Assembly (NCBI GenBank): GCA_037893225.1
Contig: JAZGUH010000326.1
Coordinates: 2,542,001-2,606,000 of the forward strand
DNA length: 64,000 nt
Origin: Hippasteria phrygiana
Lineage: Eukaryota > Echinodermata > Asteroidea > Valvatida > Goniasteridae
Direction: 5' to 3'
Below are positions 1-11,934 of this stretch, piece after piece; positions within the stretch are counted from its first letter, which is position 1; every line of letters starts with the position of its first letter. The translations under genes and the position numbers were made by a program. The notes under the pieces were generated by a model that had not been told where the DNA came from, did not search any database, and saw only the letters and a list, made by a program, of their open reading frames with translations.

Positions 1-3000
1 CGATCTTTCCCATCTCGCCCGTCTCGCACCACCAACTTTCCGATTTTTCCCATCTCACCTGTCCCGCACCACCAACTTTCCAATCTTTCCTATTTCGCCC
101 GTCCCGCACCACAATCTTTCCGATCATTCCTATCTTGCCCATCCTACAACCCCAACTCTACGTTCTTTCCCATCTCCCCAGTCCCGCACCACCACTGTCC
201 GATCTTTACCATCTCACACTTCCCGCACCACCAACTTTCCCATCTTTCCCATTTCGCCAGTCCCACACCACAACTCTCCGATCTTTACTATCTCGCTTGT
301 CTCACACCACCAACTTTCCGATCTTTCCCATCTCGCCTGTCCCACACCACCAACTTTCCGATATTTTCCATGTTGCCTGCCCTACACTGCCAACTTTCTG
401 AACTTTCCTATCCCGCACCACCAACTCAGCGATCTTTACCATCTCGCCGGTCCCGCACCACCACTCTCCGATCTTTCCTATCTCGCCGGTCCAGCACCAA
501 CTTTCCGATCTCGCCCGTCCCGCACCACCGACTTTCCGATCTTTCCCATCTCGCCCGTCCCGCACAACCAACTCTGCGATCTTTACCATCTCGCCGGTCC
601 TGCACCACCACTCTCCGATCTTTCCCATCTCGCCCGTCCAGCACCAGCTTTTCGATCTCGCCTGTCCCGCACAACCAACTTTTCGATCTTTCCCATCTTG
701 CCAGTCCCGCACAACCAACTTTCCGATCTTTCACATCTCACCTGTCCCGCACCACCAACTCTATGATCTTTCCTATCTCCCCCGTCCCGCACCACCACTG
801 TCCGATCTTTACCATCTCGCCGGTCCCGCACCACCAACTGTACGATCTTTCCTATCTCACCCGTCCCGCAAAACAAACTTTTCCGATCTTTCCTATCTCG
901 CCTGTCCCGCACCACCATCTTTCAGATTTTTCCCACCTTGCCGGTCTAGCACCACAAACTCAACGATTTTGTCCATCTCGCCCGTCCCGCACCACCACTC
1001 TCTGATCATTACCATCTCGCCGGTCCCGCACCACCAACTTTCCGATCTTTCCCATCTCGCCCATCCTGCACCAATACTCTCCGATCTTTACCATCTCGCC
1101 CGTCCCGCACCACCATCTTTCCGATTTTTCCAATCTTGCCGGTCCCGCACCACAAACTCTACGATTTTTCCCATCTCGCTCGTCCCGCACCACCACTTCC
1201 CGATCTTTCCCATCTCGCCCGTCCCGCACCACCAACTCTGCGATCTTTACCATCTCGCCGGTCCCGCACCACCACTCTCCGATCTTTCCAATCTCGCCCG
1301 TCCCGCACCACCAACTTTTTGATCTTTCCCATCTCGCCCGTCCCGCACCACCAACTTTCCGATCTTTCCCATCTCGCCCGTCTCGCATCACCAACTTTTC
1401 GATTTTTCCCATCTCACCTGTCCCGCACTACCAACTTTCCAATCTTTCCTATCTCGCCCGTCCCGCACCACAATCTTTCCGATCATTCCCATCTGGCCCA
1501 TCCTACAACACCAACTCTACGATCTTTCCTATCTCCCCGGTCCCGCACCACCATTATCCGATCTTTACCATCTCGCCGGTCCCGCACCACCAACTGTACG
1601 ATCTTTCCTATCTCACCCGTCCCGCACAACCAACTTTTCCGATCTTTCCTATCTCGCCCGTCCTGCACCACCATCTTTCCCATTTTTCCCATCTTGAAGG
1701 TCCCGCACCACAAACTCTACGATTTTTCCCATCTCGCCCGTCCCGCACCACCACTCTCTGATCTTTACCATCTCGCCGGTCCCGCACCACAAACTTTCCG
1801 ATCTTTCCCATCTCGCCCATCCTGCACCAATACTCTCCGATCTTTACCATCTCGCCCGTCCCACACCACCATCTTTCCGATTTTTCCCATCTTGCCGGTC
1901 CCGTACCAAAAACTATACGATTTTTCCCATCTCGCCCGTCCCGCACTACCACTCTTTGATCTTTACCATCTCGCCGGTCCCGCACCACCAACTTTTCATT
2001 CTTTTCCAGCTCGCCCGTCTTCCAACACCAACTTTCCGATCTTTCCCATCTCACCATATTTCTCATCTCGCCCGCCACGCACCCCCAACTTTTAATTCTT
2101 TTCCAACTCGACCGTCCCGCAACACAATCTTTCCGATCTTTCCCATCTCGCCCGTCCCGCACCACAATCTTTCCGATCCTGCACCACCAACTGTACGATC
2201 TTTCCAATCTCACCCATCCCGAAACACCACTCTCTGATCTTTAACATCTCGCCCGTCCCGCACCACCACTCTCCGATCTTTCCCATCTCGCCCGTCTTCC
2301 AACACCAACTTTCCGATCTTTCCCATCTCACCTGTCCTGCACCACCAACTTTCCAATCTTTCCTATCTCACCCGTCCCGCAGCACCAACTTTCCAATCTT
2401 TTTCGCATCTCGTCTGTCCCGCACCACCAACTCTACGATCTTTCCAATCTTGCCAGTCCAGCACCACCAACTTTCCGATCTTTCCCATCTCGCCCGTCCC
2501 GCACTACAATCTTTTTGATCATTCCCCTCTTGCCCATCCCGCACCACCAACTGTACGATCTTTCCAATCTCACCCATCCCGAAACACCACTCTCCGATCT
2601 TTACCATCTCGCCCGTCCCGCACCACCACTCTCAGATCTTTCCCATCTCGCCCGTATTCCAACACCAACTTTCCAATCTTTCCCATCTCACCTGTCCCGC
2701 ACCACCAACTTTCCAATCTTTCCCATCTCACCCATCCCGCACCACCACTCTCTGATCTTTACCATTTTCCCGGTCCCGCACCACCACTCTCCAATCTTTA
2801 CCATCTCGCCGGTCCCGCAGCACCAACTTTAGAATCTTTTTCGCATCTCGCCCATCCCGCACCACCAACTCTACGATCTTTCTCATCTCGCAAGACCCGC
2901 AACACCAATCTCCGATCTTTACCATCTCGCCCGTGCCGCACCACCAACTTTTCGATCTGTCCCATCTAGCCCGTCTCGCACCACCAACTTTCCGATCTTT

Positions 3001-6000
3001 CCTATCTCACCCGTCCCGCACAACCAACTTTTCCGATCTTTCCTATCTCGCCCATCCAGCAGCACCAACTTTACAATCTTTTTCGCATCTCGCACGTCCA
3101 ACATCACCAACTTTCCTATCTTTCCCATCTCGCCCGTCCCGCACCACCAACTTTCCGATCTTTACTATCTCGCCCGTCCCGCACCACCAACTCTACGATC
3201 TTTCCCATCTCGTCCGTCCCGCACCACCACTCTCCGATCTTTACTATCTCGCCCGTCCCGCACCACCAACTTTCCGATCTTTTCCATCTCGCCCAGCACG
3301 CACCACCAACTTTCCGATCTTTTCCATTTCGCCCATCCCGCACCACAATCTTTCCGATCTTTCCCATCTTGCCCGTCCCGCACCACCAACTATACGATCT
3401 TTCCCATCTCGCAAGACCCGCAACACCAATCTCCGATCTTTACCATCTCGCCGGTGCCGCACCACCAACTTTTTGATCTCTACCATCTAGCCCGTCTCGC
3501 ACCACCAACTTTCCGATCTTTCCTATCTCACCCGTCCCGCACAACCGACTTTTCCGATCTTTCCTATATCGCCCATCCAGCAGCACCAACTTTACAATCT
3601 TTTTTGCATCTCGCACGTCCCGCATCACCAACTTTCCTATCTTTTCCATCTCGCCCGTCCCGCACCACCATCTTTCCGATCTTTACCATCTCACTTGTCC
3701 CGCACAACCAACTGTTCCTATCTTTCCTATCTCGCCAATCCCGCAGCACCAACTTTACAATCTTTTTCGCATCTCGCCCGTCACGCACCACCAACTTTCC
3801 TATCTTGCCCATCTCGCCCGTCCCGCACCACCAACTTTCGTATCTTTCCCATCTCGCCCGTCTCGCAAAACCAACTTTCCAATCTTTCCCATCTCACCTG
3901 TCCCGCACCACAATCTTTCCGATCTTTCTTATCTCGCCCGTCTCGCACCATCAACTTCCCGATCTTTCCTATCTCGCCCATCCCGCACCACCAACTCTGC
4001 GATCTTTACCATCTCGCTGGTCCCGCACCACCACTCTCCGATCTTTCCATCTCGCCCGTCCTGCACCAACTTTCCGACCTCGCCCGTCTCGCACCATCAA
4101 CTTTCCGATCTTTCCTATCTCACCCGTCCCGCAAAACCAACTTTTCCGATCTTTTCTATCTCGCCCATCCCGCAGCACCAACTTTACAATCTTTTTTGCA
4201 TCTCGCCCGTCCCACATCAACAACTTTCCTATCTTTCCCATCTAGCCCGTCCCGCACCACCAACTTTCCGATCTTTCCCATCTCACCTGTCCCGCACAAC
4301 CAACTTTTCCCATCTTTCCTATCTCGCCCATCCCGCAGCACCAACTTTACAATCTTGTTCGCATCTCGCCCGTCACGCACCACCAACTTTTCTATCTTTT
4401 CCATCTCGCCCGTCTCGCACCACCAACTTTCCAATCTTTCCCCTATCGCCCGTCTTGAACCACCAACTTTCCAATCTTTCCCCTCTCACCTGTCTCGCAC
4501 CACCAACTTTCTAATCTTTCCTATCTCGCCCATCCAGCACCACCATCTTTCCTATCTTTCCCATCTCGCCCGTCCCGCACCACCAACTTTCCGATATTTT
4601 CCATCTTGCACGCCCTGCACTGCCAACTTTCTGAACTTTCCTATCTTGCCTGTCCCGCACCACCAACTCTGCGATCTTTACCATCTCGACGGTCCCGCAC
4701 CACCACTCTCCGATCTTTCCCATCTCGCCCGTCCTGCACCAACTTTCCGATCTCGCCCGTCCCGCACCATCAACTTTCCGATCTTTCCTATCTCACCCGT
4801 CCCGCACAACCAACTTTTCCGATCTTTTCTATCCCGCCCATCCTGCAGCACCAACTTTACAATCTTTTTTGCATCTCGCCCGTCCCGCATCACCAACTTT
4901 CCTATCTTTCCCATCTAGCCCGTCCCGCACCACCAACTTTCCTATCTTTCCCCTCTCGCCCGTCTCGCACCACCAACTTTCCAATCTTTCCCCTCTCGCC
5001 CGTCTCGCACCACCAACTTTCCAATCTTTCCCCTCTCACCTGTCTCGCACCACCAACTTTCCAATCTTTCCTATCTCGCCCATCCAGCACCACCATCTTT
5101 CCTATCTTTCCCATCTCGCCCGTCCCGCACCACCAACTTTCCAATCTTTCCTATCTCGCCCATCCAGCACCACCATCTTTCCTATCTTTCCCATCTCGCC
5201 CGTCCCGCACCACCAACTTTCCCATCTTTCCCATTTCGCCAGTCCCGCACCACCACTCTCCGATCTTTACCATCTCGCTTGTCTCGCACCACCAACTTTC
5301 CGATCTTTCCCATCTCGCCCGTCCCGCACCACCAACTTTCCGTCCGATATTTTCCATCTTGCCCGCCCTGCACTGCAAACTTTCTGATCTTTCCTATCTT
5401 GGCTGTCCAACACCACCAACTCTACGATATTTACCATCTCGCCGGTTCCGCACCACCACTCTCCGATATTTCCCATCTCGCCCGTCCCGCACCACCAACT
5501 TTCCTATCTTTGCCATCTCGCCCGTCTCGCACCATCAACTTTCCGATCTTTCCTATCTCACCCGTCCCGCACAACCAACTTTTCCGATCTTTCCTATCTC
5601 GCCCATCCAGCAGCACCAACTTTACAATCTTTTTCGCATCTCGCACGTCCCGCATCACCAACTTTCCTATCTTTTCCATCTCGCCAGTCCCGCACCACCA
5701 ACTTTCCGATCTTTACCATCTCACTTGTCCCGCACAACCAACTTTTCCTATCTTTCCTATCTCGCCCATCCCGCAGCACCAACTTTACAATCTTTTTCGC
5801 ATCTCGCCCGTCACGCACCACCAACTTTCCTATCTTGCCCATCTCGCCCGTCCCGCACCACCAACTTTCCTATCTTTCCCATCTCGCCCGTCTCGCAAAA
5901 CCAACTTTCCAATCTTTCCCACCTCACCTGTCCCGCACCACAATCTATCCGATCTTTCCCATCTCGCCCGTCTCGCACCATCAACTTCCCGATCTTTCCT

Positions 6001-9000
6001 ATCTCGCCCATCCCGCACCACCACTCTCCGATCTTTCCATCTCGCCCGTCCTACACCAACTTTCCGATCTCGCCCGTCTCGCACCATCAACTTTCTGATC
6101 TTTCCTATCTCGCTCATCCCGCAGCACCAACTTTACAATCTTTTTTCGCATCTCGCCCGTCACGCACCACCAACTTTTCTATCTTTCCCATCTCGCCCGT
6201 CCCGCACCACCAACTTTCCTATCTTTCCCATCTCGCCCGTCTCGCATCACCAACTTTCCTATCTTTCCCATCTAGCCCGTCCCGCACCACCAACTTTCCT
6301 ATCTTTCCCCTCTCGCCCGTCTCGCACCACCAACTTTCCAATCTTTCCCCTCTCGCCCGTCTCGCACCACCAACTTTCCAATCTTTCCCCTCTCACCTGT
6401 CTCGCACCACCAACTTTCCAATCTTTCCTATCTCGCCCATCCAGCACCACCATCTTTCCTATCTTTCCCATCTCGCCCGTCCCGCACCACCAACTTTCCA
6501 ATCTTTCCTATCTCGCCCATCCAGCACCACCATCTTTCCTATCTTTCCCATCTCGCCCGTCCCGCACCACCAACTTTCCCATCTTTCCCATTTCGCCAGT
6601 CCCGCACCACCACTCTCCGATCTTTACCATCTCGCTTGTCTCGCACCACCAACTTTCCGATCTTTCCCATCTCGCCCGTCCCGCACCACCAACTTTCCGT
6701 CCGATATTTTCCATCTTGCCCGCCCTGCACTGCAAACTTTCTGATCTTTCCTATCTTGGCTGTCCAACACCACCAACTCTACGATATTTACCATCTCGCC
6801 GGTTCCGCACCACCACTCTCCGATATTTCCCATCTCGCCCGTCCCGCACCACCAACTTTCCTATCTTTGCCATCTCGCCCGTCTCGCACCATCAACTTTC
6901 CGATCTTTCCTATCTCACCCGTCCCGCACAACCAACTTTTCCGATCTTTCCTATCTCGCCCATCCAGCAGCACCAACTTTACAATCTTTTTCGCATCTCG
7001 CACGTCCCGCATCACCAACTTTCCTATCTTTTCCATCTCGCCAGTCCCGCACCACCAACTTTCCGATCTTTACCATCTCACTTGTCCCGCACAACCAACT
7101 TTTCCTATCTTTCCTATCTCGCCCATCCCGCAGCACCAACTTTACAATCTTTTTCGCATCTCGCCCGTCACGCACCACCAACTTTCCTATCTTGCCCATC
7201 TCGCCCGTCCCGCACCACCAACTTTCCTATCTTTCCCATCTCGCCCGTCTCGCAAAACCAACTTTCCAATCTTTCCCACCTCACCTGTCCCGCACCACAA
7301 TCTATCCGATCTTTCCCATCTCGCCCGTCTCGCACCATCAATTTCCCGATCTTTCCTATCTCGCCCATCCCGCACCACCACTCTCCGATCTTTCCATCTC
7401 GCCCGTCCTACACCAACTTTCCGATCTCGCCCGTCTCGCACCATCAACTTTCTGATCTTTCCTATCTCGCTCATCCCGCAGCACCAACTTTACAATCTTT
7501 TTTCGCATCTCGCCCGTCACGCACCACCAACTTTTCTATCTTTCCCATCTCGCCCGTCCCGCACCACCAACTTTCCTATCTTTCCCATCTCGCCCGTCTC
7601 GCATCACCAACTTTCCTATCTTTCCCATCTAGCCCGTCCCGCACCACCAACTTTCCTATCTTTCCCCTCTCGCCCGTCTCGCACCACCAACTTTCCAATC
7701 TTTCCCCTCTCGCCCGTCTCGCACCACCAACTTTCCAATCTTTCCCCTCTCACCTGTCTCGCACCACCAACTTTCCAATCTTTCCTATCTCGCCCATCCA
7801 GCACCACCATCTTTCCTATCTTTCCCATCTCGCCCGTCCCGCACCACCAACTTTCCAATCTTTCCTATCTCGCCCATCCAGCACCACCATCTTTCCTATC
7901 TTTCCCATCTCGCCCGTCCCGCACCACCAACTTTCCCATCTTTCCCATTTCGCCAGTCCCGCACCACCACTCTCCGATCTTTACCATCTCGCTTGTCTCG
8001 CACCACCAACTTTCCAATCTTTCCCATCTCGCCCGTCCCGCACCACCAACTTTCCGTCCGATATTTTCCATCTTGCCCGCCCTGCACTGCAAACTTTCTG
8101 ATCTTTCCTATCTTGGCTGTCCAACACCACCAACTCTACGATATTTACCATCTCGCCGGTTCCGCACCACCACTCTCCGATATTTCCCATCTCGCCCGTC
8201 CCGCACCACCAACTTTCCTATCTTTGCCATCTCGCCCGTCTCGCACCATCAACTTTCCGATCTTTCCTATCTCACCCGTCCCGCACAACCAACTTTTCCG
8301 ATCTTTCCTATCTCGCCCATCCAGCAGCACCAACTTTACAATCTTTTTCGCATCTCGCACGTCCCGCATCACCAACTTTCCTATCTTTTCCATCTCGCCA
8401 GTCCCGCACCACCAACTTTCCGATCTTTACCATCTCACTTGTCCCGCACAACCAACTTTTCCTATCTTTCCTATCTCGCCCATCCCGCAGCACCAACTTT
8501 ACAATCTTTTTCGCATCTCGCCCGTCACGCACCACCAACTTTCCTATCTTGCCCATCTCGCCCGTCCCGCACCACCAACTTTCCTATCTTTCCCATCTCG
8601 CCCGTCTCGCAAAACCAACTTTCCAATCTTTCCCACCTCACCTGTCCCGCACCACAATCTATCCGATCTTTCCCATCTCGCCCGTCTCGCACCATCAACT
8701 TCCCGATCTTTCCTATCTCGCCCATCCCGCACCACCACTCTCCGATCTTTCCATCTCGCCCGTCCTACACCAACTTTCCGATCTCGCCCGTCTCGCACCA
8801 TCAACTTTCTGATCTTTCCTATCTCGCTCATCCCGCAGCACCAACTTTACAATCTTTTTTCGCATCTCGCCCGTCACGCACCACCAACTTTTCTATCTTT
8901 CCCATCTCGCCCGTCCCGCACCACCAACTTTCCTATCTTTCCCATCTCGCCCGTCTCGCACCACCAACTTTCCAATCTTTCCCCTATCGCCCGTCTCGCA

Positions 9001-10842
9001 CCACCAACTTTCCAATCTTTCCCCTCTCACCTGTCTCGCACCACCAACTTTCCAATCTTTCCTATCTCGCCCATCCAGCACCACCATCTTTCCTATCTTT
9101 CCCATCTCGCCCGTCCCGCACCACCAACTTTCCCATCTTTCCCATTTCGCCAGTCCCGCACCACCACTCTCCGATCTTTACCATCTCGCTTGTCTCGCAC
9201 CACCAACTTTCCGATCTTTCCCATCTCGCCCGTCCCGCACCACCAACTTTCCGTCCGATATTTTCCATCTTGCCCGCCCTGCACTGCAAACTTTCTGATC
9301 TTTCCTATCTTGGCTGTCCAACACCACCAACTCTACGATATTTACCATCTCGCCGGTTCCGCACCACCACTCTCCGATATTTCCCATCTCGCCCGTCCCG
9401 CACCACCAACTTTCCTATCTTTGCCATCTCGCCCGTCTCGCACCATCAACTTTCCGATCTTTCCTATCTCACCCGTCCCGCACAACCAACTTTTCCGATC
9501 TTTCCTATCTCGCCCATCCAGCAGCACCAACTTTACAATCTTTTTCGCATCTCGCACGTCCCGCATCACCAACTTTCCTATCTTTTCCATCTCGCCAGTC
9601 CCGCACCACCAACTTTCCGATCTTTACCATCTCACTTGTCCCGCACAACCAACTTTTCCTATCTTTCCTATCTCGCCCATCCCGCAGCACCAACTTTACA
9701 ATCTTTTTCGCATCTCGCCCGTCACGCACCACCAACTTTCCTATCTTGCCCATCTCGCCCGTCCCGCACCACCAACTTTCCTATCTTTCCCATCTCGCCC
9801 GTCTCGCAAAACCAACTTTCCAATCTTTCCCACCTCACCTGTCCCGCACCACAATCTATCCGATCTTTCCCATCTCGCCCGTCTCGCACCATCAACTTCC
9901 CGATCTTTCCTATCTCGCCCATCCCGCACCACCACTCTCCGATCTTTCCATCTCGCCCGTCCTACACCAACTTTCCGATCTCGCCCGTCTCGCACCATCA
10001 ACTTTCTGATCTTTCCTATCTCGCCCATCCCGCAGCACCAACTTTACAATCTTTTTTCGCATCTCGCCCGTCACGCACCACCAACTTTTCTATCTTTCCC
10101 ATCTCGCCCGTCCCGCACCACCAACTTTCCTATCTTTCCCATCTCGCCCGTCTCGCACCACCAACTTTCCAATCTTTCCCCTATCGCCCGTCTCGCACCA
10201 CCAACTTTCCAATCTTTCCCCTCTCACCTGTCTCGCACCACCAACTTTCCAATCTTTCCTATCTCGCCCATCCAGCACCACCATCTTTCCTATCTTTCCC
10301 ATCTCGCCCGTCCCGCACCACCAACTTTCCCATTTCGCCAGTCCCGCACCACAACTCTCCGATCTTTACCATCTCGCTTGTCTCGCACCACCAACTTTCC
10401 GATCTTTCCCATCTCGCCCGTCCCGCACCACCAACTTTCCGATATTTTCCATCTTGCCCGCCCTGCACTGCCAACTTTCTGATCTTTCCTATCTTGGCTG
10501 TCCAGCACCACCATCTCGCAAGTCCCGCACCACCAATCTCCGATCTTTACCATCTTGCCAGTCCCACACCACCAACTTTCCGATCTTTCCCATCTCGCCC
10601 GTCCCGCACCACAATCTTTCCGATCATTCCCCTATTGCCCATCCCGCACCACCAACTGCACGATCTTTCTAATCTCACCCATCCCGAAACACCACGTTCC
10701 GATCTTTACTATCTCGCCCGTCCCACACCACCACTCTCCGATCTTTCCCATCTCGCCCGTCTTCCACCAACTTTCCGATCTTTCCCATCTCACCTTTACA
10801 ATCTTTAACATTTTGCCGGTCCCACACCAAATACTCCAAATA
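1..10842. repeat. 40-bp pyrimidine-rich satellite array
   Basis: The stretch is a continuous head-to-tail array of a 40-bp unit. Each unit combines a GATCTTTCCCATCTCGCC-like half with a CCGCACCACCAACTTTCC-like half. Units differ by scattered substitutions and occasional indels. The plus strand is almost purely C/T with some A, so the two strands are strongly asymmetric. Because 40 is not a multiple of 3 and the unit has few stops, long frames stay open and translate into a 40-residue periodic product. No gene is supported. The array abuts the next satellite at about 10843 with no unique sequence between them. Confidence 0.95.
4888..10330. repeat. 1357-bp higher-order repeat of the 40-bp satellite, about four copies
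   Basis: Diagnostic variants recur at a fixed offset. For example, the junction CTTTCCGTCCGATATTTTCC occurs near 5336, 6693, 8050 and 9247. The first steps are 1357 bp (about 34 units) and the last is 1197 bp, shorter by 160 bp, which is exactly four 40-bp units. Copies are nearly identical, including rare variants. This points to recent unequal exchange of blocks rather than unit-by-unit drift. The 5' part of the array (1-4887) lacks this regular structure. Confidence 0.85.
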
Positions 10843-11381
10843 GCCAGATGATGATCTCTCCTGAAGTTGATCTCTCCTGAAGTAGATGAAAAAATAAAGT
10901 AAGCGAGTTAGGAATATTAAAATTAGTGTTAGAGTTAAGGGTTTGAGTGCAAGTGTTACAGTGCAAGTGTTACAGTGCAAGTGTTACAGTGCAAGTGTTA
11001 CAGTGCAAGTGTTACAGTGCAAGTGTTACAGTGCAAGTGTTACAGTGCAAGTGTTACAGTGCAAGTGCTAGTGATCGGGTTAGAATGTGAGAGTAAGAGA
11101 GAAGGAGAGTTAGAGGTAGAGAGAGTGTAAGACTTACTCATCTACTAAACAGCGTAGGCCTATTGTGCTCATCTAAGCCTGTATGCTGTCTATCTCAATG
11201 GGCCATTCCAGTTCTGTCCATGATGATCTTGGGTGGCCTCGAGGACTTGACAGCCAGGAGCCAGATGTTGATCTCTCCTGAAGTTGATGGAAAAATAAAG
11301 TAAGCGAGTTAGGAATATTAAAATTAGTGTTAGAGTTAAGGGATTGAGTTACAGTGCAAGTGTTAGGGTTAAGGTTCGAGT

Positions 11382-11575
11382 GCGGGCATTGTCACACAAA
11401 GCAATTTTTACAAGCAATTTGTGAACAACTAACAGCGCTGCAGCCGAAAAGAAATGCTTGCAGAGCAATGAAGACATTTTTCTTCTGAAGAAAATTATGT
11501 GAAAATAGACATTTCTATATTTTCCTATGTAGAATTTGGTTGGACGTGATTGCATGTCCCTTAGAGTGAGTGCAA
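11382..11575. repeat. Spacer 2 of the composite satellite (first of about 18 copies)
   Basis: This segment of about 190 bp begins GCGGGCATTGTCACACAAAG and ends near CATGTCCCTTAGAGTGAGT. Near-identical copies start near 13763, 14419, 16609, 17265, 19003, 19658, 21009, 22335, 23265, 23921, 25659, 26314, 27665, 28991, 29921, 31848 and 33029. A truncated copy lies at about 33916-34030. Each carries the same short minus-strand frame of about 60 codons, which I attribute to copy homogeneity rather than selection. The truncated copy runs directly into the gene remnant at 33885-34784, so the spacer may descend from that locus. Confidence 0.85.
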
Positions 11576-11934
11576 GTGTTACAGTGCAAGTGTTACAGTG
11601 CAAGTGTTACAGTGCAAGTGTTACAGTGCAAGTGTTACAGTGCAAGTGTTACAGTGCAAGTGTTACAGTGCAAGTGATCGGGTTAGAATGTGAGAGTAAG
11701 AGAGAAGGAGAGTCAGAGGTAGAGAGAGTGTTAGACTTACTCATCTACTAAACAGCGTAGGTCTATTGTGCTGATCTAGGCCTGCAAGCTGTCTATCTCA
11801 CTACGCCATTCTAGTTCTGTCCATGATGATCTTGGGTGGCCTGGAGGTCTTGACAGCCAGGAGCCGGAGGTTGATCTATCCTGAAGTTGATGAAAAAATA
11901 GAGTAAGCGAGTTAAGAATATTAATATTAGTGTT

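Noticed and set aside
4606..10808. Very long plus-strand open frames (up to about 1390 codons) in the 40-bp satellite
   Set aside because: They are a product of a 40-bp stop-poor repeat, giving a 40-residue period in overlapping frames and on both strands; no promoter, splice or codon signal supports a gene.
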